A stretch of DNA of 64,000 nucleotides from Mesorhizobium sp. CU3 (GTDB taxonomy: Bacteria; Pseudomonadota; Alphaproteobacteria; Rhizobiales; Rhizobiaceae). The position numbers and the translations under genes are program-made. The notes beneath the pieces are model-generated. The model searched no databases. It was not told the DNA's origin and was given only the letters and a program-made list of their open reading frames with translations. Below, piece after piece: positions 19,801 to 27,839 of this stretch. The DNA lies in NCBI RefSeq assembly GCF_006442965.1, contig NZ_VFWX01000006.1:124001-188000 (forward strand), read 5' to 3'. The number at the start of each line of letters is the position of its first letter. Position 1 is the stretch's first letter.

Positions 19801-19943
19801 TAGATGGTGGCGTCGGCCAGCGCCAGCGGGTCGCCGTCGAAGCGGAAACCGGGGATCAGGCGGCCGTCGAGCAACGCCCCCGCCAGAGTCGGCAGGAACG
19901 GCGCTCCGGATGGGATGGAAAGAACGCGGCGCGCGCCGCTCAT
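16824..19943 (-). CDS. addB: double-strand break repair protein AddB
   Basis: A 1039-residue AddB, partner of AddA. The N-terminal inactivated helicase-like half (MSGARRVLSIPSGAPFLPTL...) has no classical Walker A, as in alphaproteobacterial AddB. The C-terminal nuclease has DILDYKTGSSPSKAQAH. The start is taken at 19943 because conserved sequence begins there; it overlaps the murU-like stop by 4 bp (ATGA). The open frame continues to 20285, but that part is antisense-like Arg-rich sequence over the neighbouring gene. In this group AddB supplies the second nuclease of the complex. Confidence 0.95.
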   Translation of the reverse strand: MSGARRVLSIPSGAPFLPTLAGALLDGRLIPGFRFDGDPLALADATIYVPTRRAARALRGVFVEVLGRRSAILPTVRPLGEFDEDEAAFDAEAAPAIELTPPIGAQERLLLLAPLVRAWKESLPAHVRQRFNEEFVVPTSAADAIWLARDLARLMDEIETEGTDWAKLAALVPGNLAGWWQVTLDFLGIVTDNWPELLKERNRSNPAAHRSALIKLEAARLKRNPPAGPVIAAGSTGSIPATAELLGVIAGLPNGAVVLPGLDRELDDASFAAITAPGARPATLGHPQYGLAKLIGGIGMPRRDVEEIGAATTPLALRAALVGEALRPAETTEHWTETRPRFSADDIEQALAGVTLVEAANERDEAAAIAIALKRAVEIPGKRAALVTGDRALARRVSAELLRFGVVADDSGGAPLTNTPVATLLRLALQAAFRPGDPVGLLSLLNHPLLGLGLERQMVRKAAELVELVALRGGTGRPDIAMLDALFETRLAGLSGDSRQPFWFSRLSVRAIEQSRDMLSRLTDALSALTAIREEKDADIATLTRASAAVLEALGRAADGSVTALYNGDAGEELAELLRGLVAVSSPFTFPASEWPDVMDALIAPETVKPAQGTDRNIAIWGALEARLQSVDTLVIGGLNEGVWPRKPESDRFMSRLMKTGIDLEPPERRIGLAAHDFQMAMGTKEVVLTRAARSGDAPAVPSRWLQRMLTFIGKGEATALRRRGDALLGWARALDAGDKKDFAPRPQPKPPLSLRPGHFSVTEIETLRRDPYAVYARRILGLMPLEPLIRDPGAAERGTLFHEILHLFSRRVEDPRAPGALEALIEAGRVCFADAALPPDIAAVWWPRFEKLAASIVEWEHTRADTVARRHAEERAEKTVVGRTGVTLSGYADRVDLLFGGMADILDYKTGSSPSKAQAHTLLSPQLALEGALLRRGAFKELGIREPSQLAFVRLKPNGEVFEESILEYNRKPRTANDLSEEAWARLERLLFHYADPTTGYLSRALPFREGDADGDYDHLARVLEWSAGGASEDEADG

Positions 19944-20662
19944 ACCGCTTTCGCGAGCGCGCCGGTCACGGCGGCTTCGGCAGCAGGGATCGCGTCCGGC
20001 GTGCCGACGGTGATCCAGCGGCCGCGCATCTGCATGCCGAACAACCGCCCGGCGGCGATCGCCGTGTCGAAATAGGCATTGAGCGAATGCGGGCCTGCGG
20101 GGGCGTTCTTGAAGATGCGCGGATGGATGATCGCGGCACCTGCATAGATCAATCCAGCAGGGTCGCCTTTCGAGCGGCGCAGTGCGCCATCCGGCGCGAC
20201 CAGGAAGTCCGTGCCGACGCCGTGCCCCGTCGCTGAGTCGAGATCGGCAAGCATCAAGAGAATATCCATTCTCCCGGCATCCCATGCAAGGGCGAGACGG
20301 TCGAGGCTGGGCTGGCCGCCGTCGATCCAGAATGTGTCGGCATTGATGATGTAGAACGGCTCGCTGCCCAGCAGCGGTAGCGCCTTGACGATGCCGCCTG
20401 CCGAATCCAGCAAGCCCTCGCGCTCGTCGGAAATGACGATCTTAGGCGCCTTGCGGCCGGCGACATGGGCGGTGATCTGCTCCGGCAGGTAATGCACGTT
20501 GACGACGGCCTTGCCGATGCCGGCGGCCTGCAGGCTGTCCAGCCCCCAATCGAGCAGCGTCTTGCCGGCGATCTTGACCAGCGGCTTCGGCATCGTGTCG
20601 GTGATCGGCCGCATGCGCTTGCCGAGGCCGGCCGCCAGCACCATTGCGGTCGTCGGCTTCAT
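19940..20662 (-). CDS. murU: MurU-like nucleotidyltransferase (sugar-1-phosphate)
   Basis: A 240-residue nucleotidyltransferase: VLAAGLGKRMRPITDTMPKPL (residues about 9-29) is the nucleotide-binding signature, and IINADTFW holds the metal-binding Asp. MurU of Pseudomonas makes UDP-MurNAc from MurNAc-1-phosphate in cell-wall recycling. The neighbouring fusion gene encodes an AmgK-like sugar kinase, the enzyme that makes MurU's substrate, which supports this assignment. It overlaps both neighbours by 4 bp, so the genes are translationally coupled. A role in another nucleotide-sugar pathway is possible. Confidence 0.8.
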   Translation of the reverse strand: MKPTTAMVLAAGLGKRMRPITDTMPKPLVKIAGKTLLDWGLDSLQAAGIGKAVVNVHYLPEQITAHVAGRKAPKIVISDEREGLLDSAGGIVKALPLLGSEPFYIINADTFWIDGGQPSLDRLALAWDAGRMDILLMLADLDSATGHGVGTDFLVAPDGALRRSKGDPAGLIYAGAAIIHPRIFKNAPAGPHSLNAYFDTAIAAGRLFGMQMRGRWITVGTPDAIPAAEAAVTGALAKAV

Positions 20663-22170
20663 GGCGCGCGTTCCTCGAGCAGCCCGTGGGCCATGTAAAA
20701 GTCCTTCAGCTTGCTGAGCTCCGGATGCGCCAGTGCCCGCCTCAGATAATCGCGGATGCGCGGCAGGTGTTTCAGATAATAGGGTTTGCCGTCGCGCTTT
20801 TCGAGCCGCACGAAAATGCCGAGGATCTTCGAATTACGCTGCGCCGCCATGATTGCATAGGCCTCGGCGAAAGTGGCCTCGTCGAAGGCTCCGGCACTGC
20901 GCCGCGCCGCGACATAGGCCGCGAAAGTTCGCCGCTCGATCTCGGGCGAAACGGTGACGCGAGCATCCATGGCCAGCGAGGCGACGTCATAGGCGGCCGG
21001 GCCGATCAGCGCATCCTGGACATCGACGATGCCGAGCCGGTCGAGGCCGTTACGTTCAGCGCGCCAGATGATGTTGGGCGAATGGAAGTCGCGCAGCATC
21101 AGCGTGTACTCGCTGCCCGCGAGGCGGTCGAGCACCGCATTCCACGCCGCATGATAGCCGGCCCGCAAATCGTCGTTTGCCGGCTTGCCGGTGATCCAGG
21201 GCACATACCAGTCGACCAGAAGATCGGCCTCGATCAGCATGGCGTCGCGGTCGAAGGGCGGCACGTCGTGGAACACGCCGGGCGCGGCCTCCATATGCTC
21301 GGGCCAGGCCTCGTCATGCATCATGGCGAGCAGCTCCGCCGCCGCCTCGTAGCGCTCGGCGATCGGCTGGCCATCGCTGCCCAGAAAGCCTTCCGAGCCG
21401 AGATGCTCGATGAGCAGAAAACCCTGGTCGAGGTCCTGCGCGTGGATCACCGGCACGCTGACCCCGGCGGCAAGCAATGCCCGGTCGATGGCGACGAAAG
21501 CGGCGACGGACTGTGCGGTATGGGCGATCACCGCATAAGGCTTGCCGTCGCGCACCGGCGGACCGAGCACGAGGCGCGGCGAGTTCATCAGCACACGTGG
21601 CGCCTGGCCGGGCAGTGAGACGATCTCGTAGGAGCGCGCCGAGGCGTCGCCGACGAAATAGCGTCGGCTGGCATCGCCCCAGCCGGCGTAGTCAAGAAAG
21701 TCGCGCATGGCCAGCGATCGCGCCGCACGCTCGAAGACCGGCCCCTGTCCGGACAGCCTTGCGACGCGGCCTTCGCCTTGCTCGGCAAGCTCGACCCAAA
21801 GCGCGTTTGCCGGCAAGCGGTCGCCGGCGCGTTCCGGCCATTCGATCAGCGCCGCGCCCTGCGCCAGCGCGTCTTCGAGGCCCAGCTCGTCGAGCTCGTC
21901 CGGTGAGGCGAGACGGTAGAGGTCGAAATGGCTGACCGGAACGCGCGTTTCGTAGCTCTGCACCAGCGTGAAGGTCGGGCTAGGCACTTCGAGGCCGGCA
22001 TCGTCGGCCAGCGCCCGGATCAGCGCGCGCGCCAGCGTCGACTTGCCGGCGCCGAGATCGCCCTTGAGCGCGATCGCATCGCCGGCGCGCAGCGCCATGG
22101 CGAGATCCTCGCCAAGCCTTGCCGTTGCCGCCTCGTCGGCTAGAAAACGCTCCAGCATCGTCTGCGTCAT
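20659..22170 (-). CDS. tsaE: TsaE ATPase fused to AmgK-like aminoglycoside phosphotransferase-family kinase
   Basis: A 503-residue fusion. Residues 1-~150 are TsaE, the ATPase needed for t6A modification of ANN-decoding tRNAs: Walker A GDLGAGKST (37-45), SPTFTLVQSYE, FDLYRL. From about 165 on is an APH-like kinase resembling AmgK (MurNAc/GlcNAc anomeric kinase): LRDFHSPNIIW with the catalytic Asp (the usual preceding His is Leu), and VDVQDALIGPAAYDVASL with the metal-binding Asp. Its 3' end overlaps murU. Both domains look complete, so it should provide two unrelated activities. Confidence 0.9.
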   Translation of the reverse strand: MTQTMLERFLADEAATARLGEDLAMALRAGDAIALKGDLGAGKSTLARALIRALADDAGLEVPSPTFTLVQSYETRVPVSHFDLYRLASPDELDELGLEDALAQGAALIEWPERAGDRLPANALWVELAEQGEGRVARLSGQGPVFERAARSLAMRDFLDYAGWGDASRRYFVGDASARSYEIVSLPGQAPRVLMNSPRLVLGPPVRDGKPYAVIAHTAQSVAAFVAIDRALLAAGVSVPVIHAQDLDQGFLLIEHLGSEGFLGSDGQPIAERYEAAAELLAMMHDEAWPEHMEAAPGVFHDVPPFDRDAMLIEADLLVDWYVPWITGKPANDDLRAGYHAAWNAVLDRLAGSEYTLMLRDFHSPNIIWRAERNGLDRLGIVDVQDALIGPAAYDVASLAMDARVTVSPEIERRTFAAYVAARRSAGAFDEATFAEAYAIMAAQRNSKILGIFVRLEKRDGKPYYLKHLPRIRDYLRRALAHPELSKLKDFYMAHGLLEERAP

Positions 22171-22178
22171 ACGGCCCG

Positions 22179-24755
22179 CTACTCGGCCGCGTCGCGGATG
22201 CCCGCCGGCGTGTCCGGGATTCCGGATGGCTTGTCCGGGAAGGTGCAGATGACCGTGGTGCCCTTGTCCTTGCCGGTCTCGATGCGCACGGTGCCGCCAT
22301 GCAGTTCGACGAAGCTCTTGACGATCGAGAGCCCCAGCCCGGCGCCGCGCCGCCGCCCGCCATTGGTGCGCGGCTCGAAGCGGCGGAACACCGATTCCAG
22401 CACGTCCGGCGGCATGCCGGGGCCGTCATCATGCACCGAGAACTCGACGCCGTCGGTCAGGCGGCGGCAGGTCAGCCGGATCGTGCTCGCCTCCGGCGCG
22501 TAGTTCGCCGCGTTGCTCAACAGATTGTAGAGAATCTGGCGGATGCGGGTCTCGTCGCCATGGAAGCTCGCCGGCGCCTCGGCCGCATCGATCTCGAGCT
22601 TGATCCGGTGCTCGTCCAGCCGGTCGGCGACCAGCTCGGCGGCCGCGGCGATCGTGCGGTCGATGTTCATCTCGGAAATGTCGAGCTGCATGATGCCGGC
22701 ATCGACCGTGGCAAGGTCGAGTATGTCGTTGACGATGGTGAGCAGCACCGAGGATGACGAGCCGACATGCTCGACATATTCGCGCTGCTTGGATGTCAGC
22801 GGCCCGGTGACTGGCAGCGACAGAAGCTCGGTGAAGCCGATAATGTTGGTCAGTGGCGAGCGCAGTTCGTAGGAAACATGCTGCACGAACTCGTTCTTCA
22901 GCAGGTCGGATTTCTCCAGCGCCTCGTTGCGGTCCTTCAGCGCCCGCTCGACATTGACCGTGTCGGTGACGTCGACGAAGGTGATCATCACCTGCCCGTT
23001 GGGCAGATGGATCACCGCGTAGCTCAGCACGTTGCCGTTCTTCAGTTCGGTCTGGCCGCGGCGGTCGCGGCGCTCCTCGTCGAACCCGGTGACGGCGGCG
23101 ACGAAGCCGCTCCACGGGCTCTCGCCGGCGCGCTGGTCGCAGAGATCGCGGATCGCCGAGACATGGACGCTCTGCTTGACGTCCTCGGCCGTCAGCCCCC
23201 ACAGCGAGACGAAAGCAGGGTTGGACAGCCGCAGCCGGCCGTCCGGCCCGAACACCACCACACCCTCGGCGAGGTTGTCCAGCGTCTCGCCCTGGACCCG
23301 CACGGCGGTCTGGTAGCGGCTTTCGAGGTCCATCTTCTCGGTCAGGTTCTCGAACACCCAGGTGACGCCGCCTTTCGGCTGCGGGTTGGCCACCACGCGG
23401 ATCGTCTTGCCGTCCGGCAGATGCCACCAATGCTCCTGCGATTCGACGGCGCGGTAGGCGCCGAGCAGATTCTCCTTCCAGCGCCGCCATTCCGGTTGTT
23501 CCGCGATCTTGCCCTCGCTGCGCAGCCGGTCGAGCAGCAGCGTGTTGGAGGGGGCGCTGAGCAGGAAGCCCGAATCGAGACCCCACAGCTTTTGGAAAGC
23601 CTGGTTGAAGAAGCGCAGCTTCTCGTCGGTGTCGAAGATCGCCACCGCGGTGTTCAGCTGGTCGAGCGTGTCGGCGTGGCTGCGCACGGTGCGCTCGTAC
23701 TCGGCGCGGATCGTCTCGGCAGCACTTGTGTCGCAGGCAAGTCCCGCCGAGCCGTCGGCGCCGGCGAAATCGGTAACCGCGAAGACCCGGCGATCGCCTT
23801 CGATCACGGTGGAGAGTGTCTGTTCGAAGACGGGACGCGTCTTATGCTGCTCGGCGATCTGCTCGCGCGCCTGGCCGCCAAGGAACTCCTTGGCTTCGCG
23901 GATGGCCGCGGTCGCGCTTTCCGCTTCCACCGCGTCGGCATAGGCGCGGTTGACCCATTGCAGCCGCCCGTCGGCGGCGCGCAGCCATGCCGGCATCTTC
24001 AGGGCGTCGAGCAGGCCGAGCATCGTGTCATAGTCGGCGCTGAGCCGCTGGTTCTCGATCTTCAGCCGGGCCTGGTTGCGCAGCGTCTCCGAAAGCGAGA
24101 TGAAGCGCACCAGCACATGCGCGGCGCTCTTGCGGCCATGCACTTCGAGCGGCATGCCGGCCTGTGTCTCGATGACGAGGTCGAAGGCCTTGGCCTGCTC
24201 GCGCAGCGCCGCGACCGCGTGCTCGAGTGCCGCGGCCGAGCGCGGCATCAGCCAGCGGCCGAAGGCGAGGAAGGCGGAGCGGTCGTCGGGCGCGCCGCTT
24301 TCCAGCGGCAGGCTGCCGATCAGTTCGGCTTTCTTGTTCTCCGTGCTCCAGACGATCACGCGCTGGTCGCGCAGGTTGAGCAGCGACTCGGAGCGCTGCA
24401 GCGCGGCATTGACGTCGGCGATGCGCGCCCGGAGCTGCGCGTTCTGCGAGGTGGTGCGGGCGCGCTCGCGGATCAGGAAGATGGCCGAGAGCAGGGCAGC
24501 GCCCATGACGCCGACGAACATGGCGAGCTGCATGACCTCGGCGGTGTTGACGTAAGACCCCGCCTTCGAGCCCGTATCGGCGCGCGCGGCAAAGCTGAGC
24601 AGCGGTCCGGCAAGCGCCGTGACGCCGAGAAGCGCGCCCATGCGACGCGCGCGCCATCGAAAACCGTCGCCATTGGCGGCGGTGCCGCTGTTCCTCGAAT
24701 CCGTCTGGCCGCCGGAAACGGCCTGTCCCGCGCTTGGCGGGTAATCCCCCGGCAT
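22179..24755 (-). CDS. divL: DivL-like cell-cycle pseudo-histidine kinase
   Basis: An 858-residue membrane-associated sensor. One hydrophobic segment lies near residue 35 and another near 70-90, followed by several PAS-like domains and a kinase core. The phosphoacceptor box reads HVSYELRSPLTN, with Tyr629 where histidine kinases have His (SHELR). The ATPase domain is intact (NLLSNAANYAPE, DDGPGMP, GAGLGLSIVK). Tyr replacement is the hallmark of Caulobacter DivL, which regulates CckA-CtrA in response to DivK. The ATG at 24755 has AGAGGA upstream and is preferred to a TTG at 24785. tsaE follows 8 bp downstream, and its role is in cell-cycle control. Confidence 0.88.
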   Translation of the reverse strand: MPGDYPPSAGQAVSGGQTDSRNSGTAANGDGFRWRARRMGALLGVTALAGPLLSFAARADTGSKAGSYVNTAEVMQLAMFVGVMGAALLSAIFLIRERARTTSQNAQLRARIADVNAALQRSESLLNLRDQRVIVWSTENKKAELIGSLPLESGAPDDRSAFLAFGRWLMPRSAAALEHAVAALREQAKAFDLVIETQAGMPLEVHGRKSAAHVLVRFISLSETLRNQARLKIENQRLSADYDTMLGLLDALKMPAWLRAADGRLQWVNRAYADAVEAESATAAIREAKEFLGGQAREQIAEQHKTRPVFEQTLSTVIEGDRRVFAVTDFAGADGSAGLACDTSAAETIRAEYERTVRSHADTLDQLNTAVAIFDTDEKLRFFNQAFQKLWGLDSGFLLSAPSNTLLLDRLRSEGKIAEQPEWRRWKENLLGAYRAVESQEHWWHLPDGKTIRVVANPQPKGGVTWVFENLTEKMDLESRYQTAVRVQGETLDNLAEGVVVFGPDGRLRLSNPAFVSLWGLTAEDVKQSVHVSAIRDLCDQRAGESPWSGFVAAVTGFDEERRDRRGQTELKNGNVLSYAVIHLPNGQVMITFVDVTDTVNVERALKDRNEALEKSDLLKNEFVQHVSYELRSPLTNIIGFTELLSLPVTGPLTSKQREYVEHVGSSSSVLLTIVNDILDLATVDAGIMQLDISEMNIDRTIAAAAELVADRLDEHRIKLEIDAAEAPASFHGDETRIRQILYNLLSNAANYAPEASTIRLTCRRLTDGVEFSVHDDGPGMPPDVLESVFRRFEPRTNGGRRRGAGLGLSIVKSFVELHGGTVRIETGKDKGTTVICTFPDKPSGIPDTPAGIRDAAE

Positions 24756-24879
24756 GTCTTGGTCCTCTTCGCCGCTTGAATGCAAGACCGCCCTGAATGC
24801 GTCCCCGGCCCCTCGATGCCCCTGGACCGCGAATCACAACAATAACGCGAGCCGGAATCGGCGTGAAGAATCACCGCGC

Positions 24880-24918
24880 AAAAAATAAAGCCGGGCGGAA
24901 AGTCAATCGCCCGGCTTC
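24880..24918 (-). terminator. intrinsic terminator after ahcY
   Basis: Minus-strand stem AAGCCGGGCG (24917-24908) with CGCCCGGCTT (24897-24888), followed by TATTTTTTG. Ten perfect base pairs and a U-tract, 28 bp past the ahcY stop. Confidence 0.88.
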
Positions 24919-24945
24919 AATATGTGGTAGAAAATTTCGATTTGG

Positions 24946-26346
<1,401 letters not shown>

Positions 26347-26457
26347 GGCAGTGCTCCGGTGTGATTTTTTCTCAAAAGCGCGCCGGCGCCGGAAGGCGCA
26401 TGGAAGGGCGCGGTTGCGGGCCTGACTAGCAGATCGGCTGCCGGACGACAATGGGAT

Positions 26458-26473
26458 ATAAAGAAATCTTTAT
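26458..26473 (-). promoter_or_regulatory. palindromic operator candidate upstream of ahcY
   Basis: ATAAAGAAATCTTTAT: two perfect 7-bp arms with a 2-bp centre, about 112 bp upstream of ahcY in an AT-rich patch. It resembles the ATAAAGA...TCTTTAT palindromes attributed to ArsR-family S-adenosylhomocysteine-responsive regulators (SahR) upstream of methionine-cycle genes. That link is from memory, not verified here. The regulator itself is not in the window. Confidence 0.5.
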
Positions 26474-26515
26474 GCGCGCATATGTTCAACGGCGCTACAT
26501 CGAATGCGGAAAACC

Positions 26516-26812
26516 TTAGATTTCTTCGCCGAAGCGCGACGCCACCAGCTGCTCCAGCGCGTCCATCGCCGGCACGGCGTCCGGCCCGCTGGCCATGACG
26601 CGGATCGAATAGCCGGGGCTGGCGGCCAGCATCATCAGCCCCATGATCGAGGTGCCGCCGACCTTCACACCGTCCTTCTCGACATGGATGGTGGCGTCGA
26701 AGCCGCTTGCGACCTGGACGAACTTGGCCGAGGCGCGCGCATGCAGGCCGCGCTGGTTGACGATCGGGAATTCCCGCACGACCTCGTCCTTTTCCGGCGC
26801 GGTGGCGTTCAT
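26516..26812 (-). CDS. HPr family phosphocarrier protein
   Basis: A 98-residue HPr-like protein. RGLHARAS holds the phosphoryl-accepting His24, and VGGTSIMGLMML holds Ser55, the site modified by HPr kinase. A roughly ten-residue N-terminal extension precedes the domain. In rhizobia this protein belongs to an incomplete PTS used for signalling, phosphorylated by EI-Ntr, and no sugar permease accompanies it. It overlaps the EIIA gene by 4 bp (ATGA). Confidence 0.95.
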   Translation of the reverse strand: MNATAPEKDEVVREFPIVNQRGLHARASAKFVQVASGFDATIHVEKDGVKVGGTSIMGLMMLAASPGYSIRVMASGPDAVPAMDALEQLVASRFGEEI

Positions 26813-27210
26813 TTGCTGCTCAGGAGCTGGCTGGCGACGTTGATGTATTTGCGGCCAGCGGCCTGCGCCTCGTCGAGCGCGGCGGCCATGTTGTCGCCTT
26901 TGCGCACGGAGGACAGCTTGATCAGCATCGGCAGGTTCATGCCGGCGATCACTTCGGTGCGGCCCGATTCCATCACCGAGATGGCGAGGTTCGAAGGTGT
27001 GCCGCCGAACATGTCGGTGAGCACGATGACGCCGGTTCCGGTGTCGACCCGCGCCACGGCGTCGACGATGTCGGCGCGCCGCTTCTCCATGTCGTCGTCC
27101 GCGCCGATCGCTACGGTCTCGAAATTGTCCTGCGGCCCGACCACATGCTCTACCGCATGCCGGAACTCGGTGGCGAGTTGACCGTGCGTCACGAGCACGA
27201 GTCCGATCAT
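26809..27210 (-). CDS. PTS EIIA-Man family protein (regulatory)
   Basis: A 133-residue EIIA-mannose fold. MIGLVLVTHGQLA carries the phosphorylatable His9, and VLTDMFGGTPSNLA is the conserved second motif. With HPr downstream and hprK upstream it forms the regulatory PTS found beside chvG/chvI in rhizobia, linked to carbon/nitrogen status and to control of the neighbouring kinase system. The substrate is presumably a protein partner rather than a sugar. The 164-bp gap to hprK contains no gene. Confidence 0.93.
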   Translation of the reverse strand: MIGLVLVTHGQLATEFRHAVEHVVGPQDNFETVAIGADDDMEKRRADIVDAVARVDTGTGVIVLTDMFGGTPSNLAISVMESGRTEVIAGMNLPMLIKLSSVRKGDNMAAALDEAQAAGRKYINVASQLLSSK

Positions 27211-27374
27211 TCTCTGGTGGCTCCCGTCATCGCCGCTTCACAGGCGTATCTTATGGTCGCCGGCCATTCCAGGCGGCGGGAGCGCTATCTTGTCGACGCG
27301 CGGCCGGTTGACAAGTCCAAAATTGCGGCGGCTTGGGCCATTTTGACGCATCGCAACAAAAAACCCCGGCCGGA

Positions 27375-27830
27375 TCATGAAAAAGGCGCGATGCAAAGCC
27401 GCGCCGAAAGGGCAGGCAGGGCGGCGGCGACGTTTTGTCGGACAACATCGATGCGCGCCACCGCGCAACCAGCGATCGTCTCGCTTGCCTCGTCCTGAAG
27501 ACGCGCCATCTCGCCCGCCGGCACCAGACGCGCGACAAGGTCGATCACGGCGGAAGGCTCGAACGGCACCTTCTGGGGCCCGATCCCGTGCACCTCGGCC
27601 AATCCGGCGATGCTGGCGGGTGCGCGGCACACCAGCTGGCCGCCATGCGCGGCCGCAAACAGCTGGTCATCGCCGACCAATCGGGAAAACAGTCCGCGCC
27701 CGCGGCAGTGGTCGATCAGCGCCAGCGCCAGCGTCGTCTTGCCGGAGCCTGATGGTCCGGTGATCAGCAAGCCGCGCTCGCCGACCAGGATCGCCGTGCC
27801 GTGGATGTTTTGCTTGGCGGTTGCCGGCAT
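27375..27830 (-). CDS. hprK: short HPr kinase/phosphorylase (C-terminal domain only)
   Basis: A 151-residue protein with the P-loop GPSGSGKTT (25-33) and LVGDDQLF, the core of the HprK kinase domain. Firmicute HprK is about 310 residues. Here the N-terminal domain and the long C-terminal helices are missing, the form typical of alphaproteobacteria. It would phosphorylate HPr at Ser55. It starts 10 bp after the chvG stop, so it is probably co-transcribed with chvI-chvG. Confidence 0.9.
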   Translation of the reverse strand: MPATAKQNIHGTAILVGERGLLITGPSGSGKTTLALALIDHCRGRGLFSRLVGDDQLFAAAHGGQLVCRAPASIAGLAEVHGIGPQKVPFEPSAVIDLVARLVPAGEMARLQDEASETIAGCAVARIDVVRQNVAAALPALSARLCIAPFS

Positions 27831-27839
27831 CGTCCGACA

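Noticed and set aside
20659-22170. Fusion of tsaE and a kinase as a sequencing error joining two genes
   Set aside because: The frame is continuous through a normal linker without a stop or start between the domains, and both domains look complete.
22767-24779. About 670-codon open frame on the plus strand
   Set aside because: Antisense to divL, which is clearly the real gene; composition is typical of a shadow frame.
26347-26515. Possible SAH or SAM riboswitch upstream of ahcY
   Set aside because: I could not find the paired elements expected for such riboswitches. A short palindrome at 26458 explains the obvious signal better.
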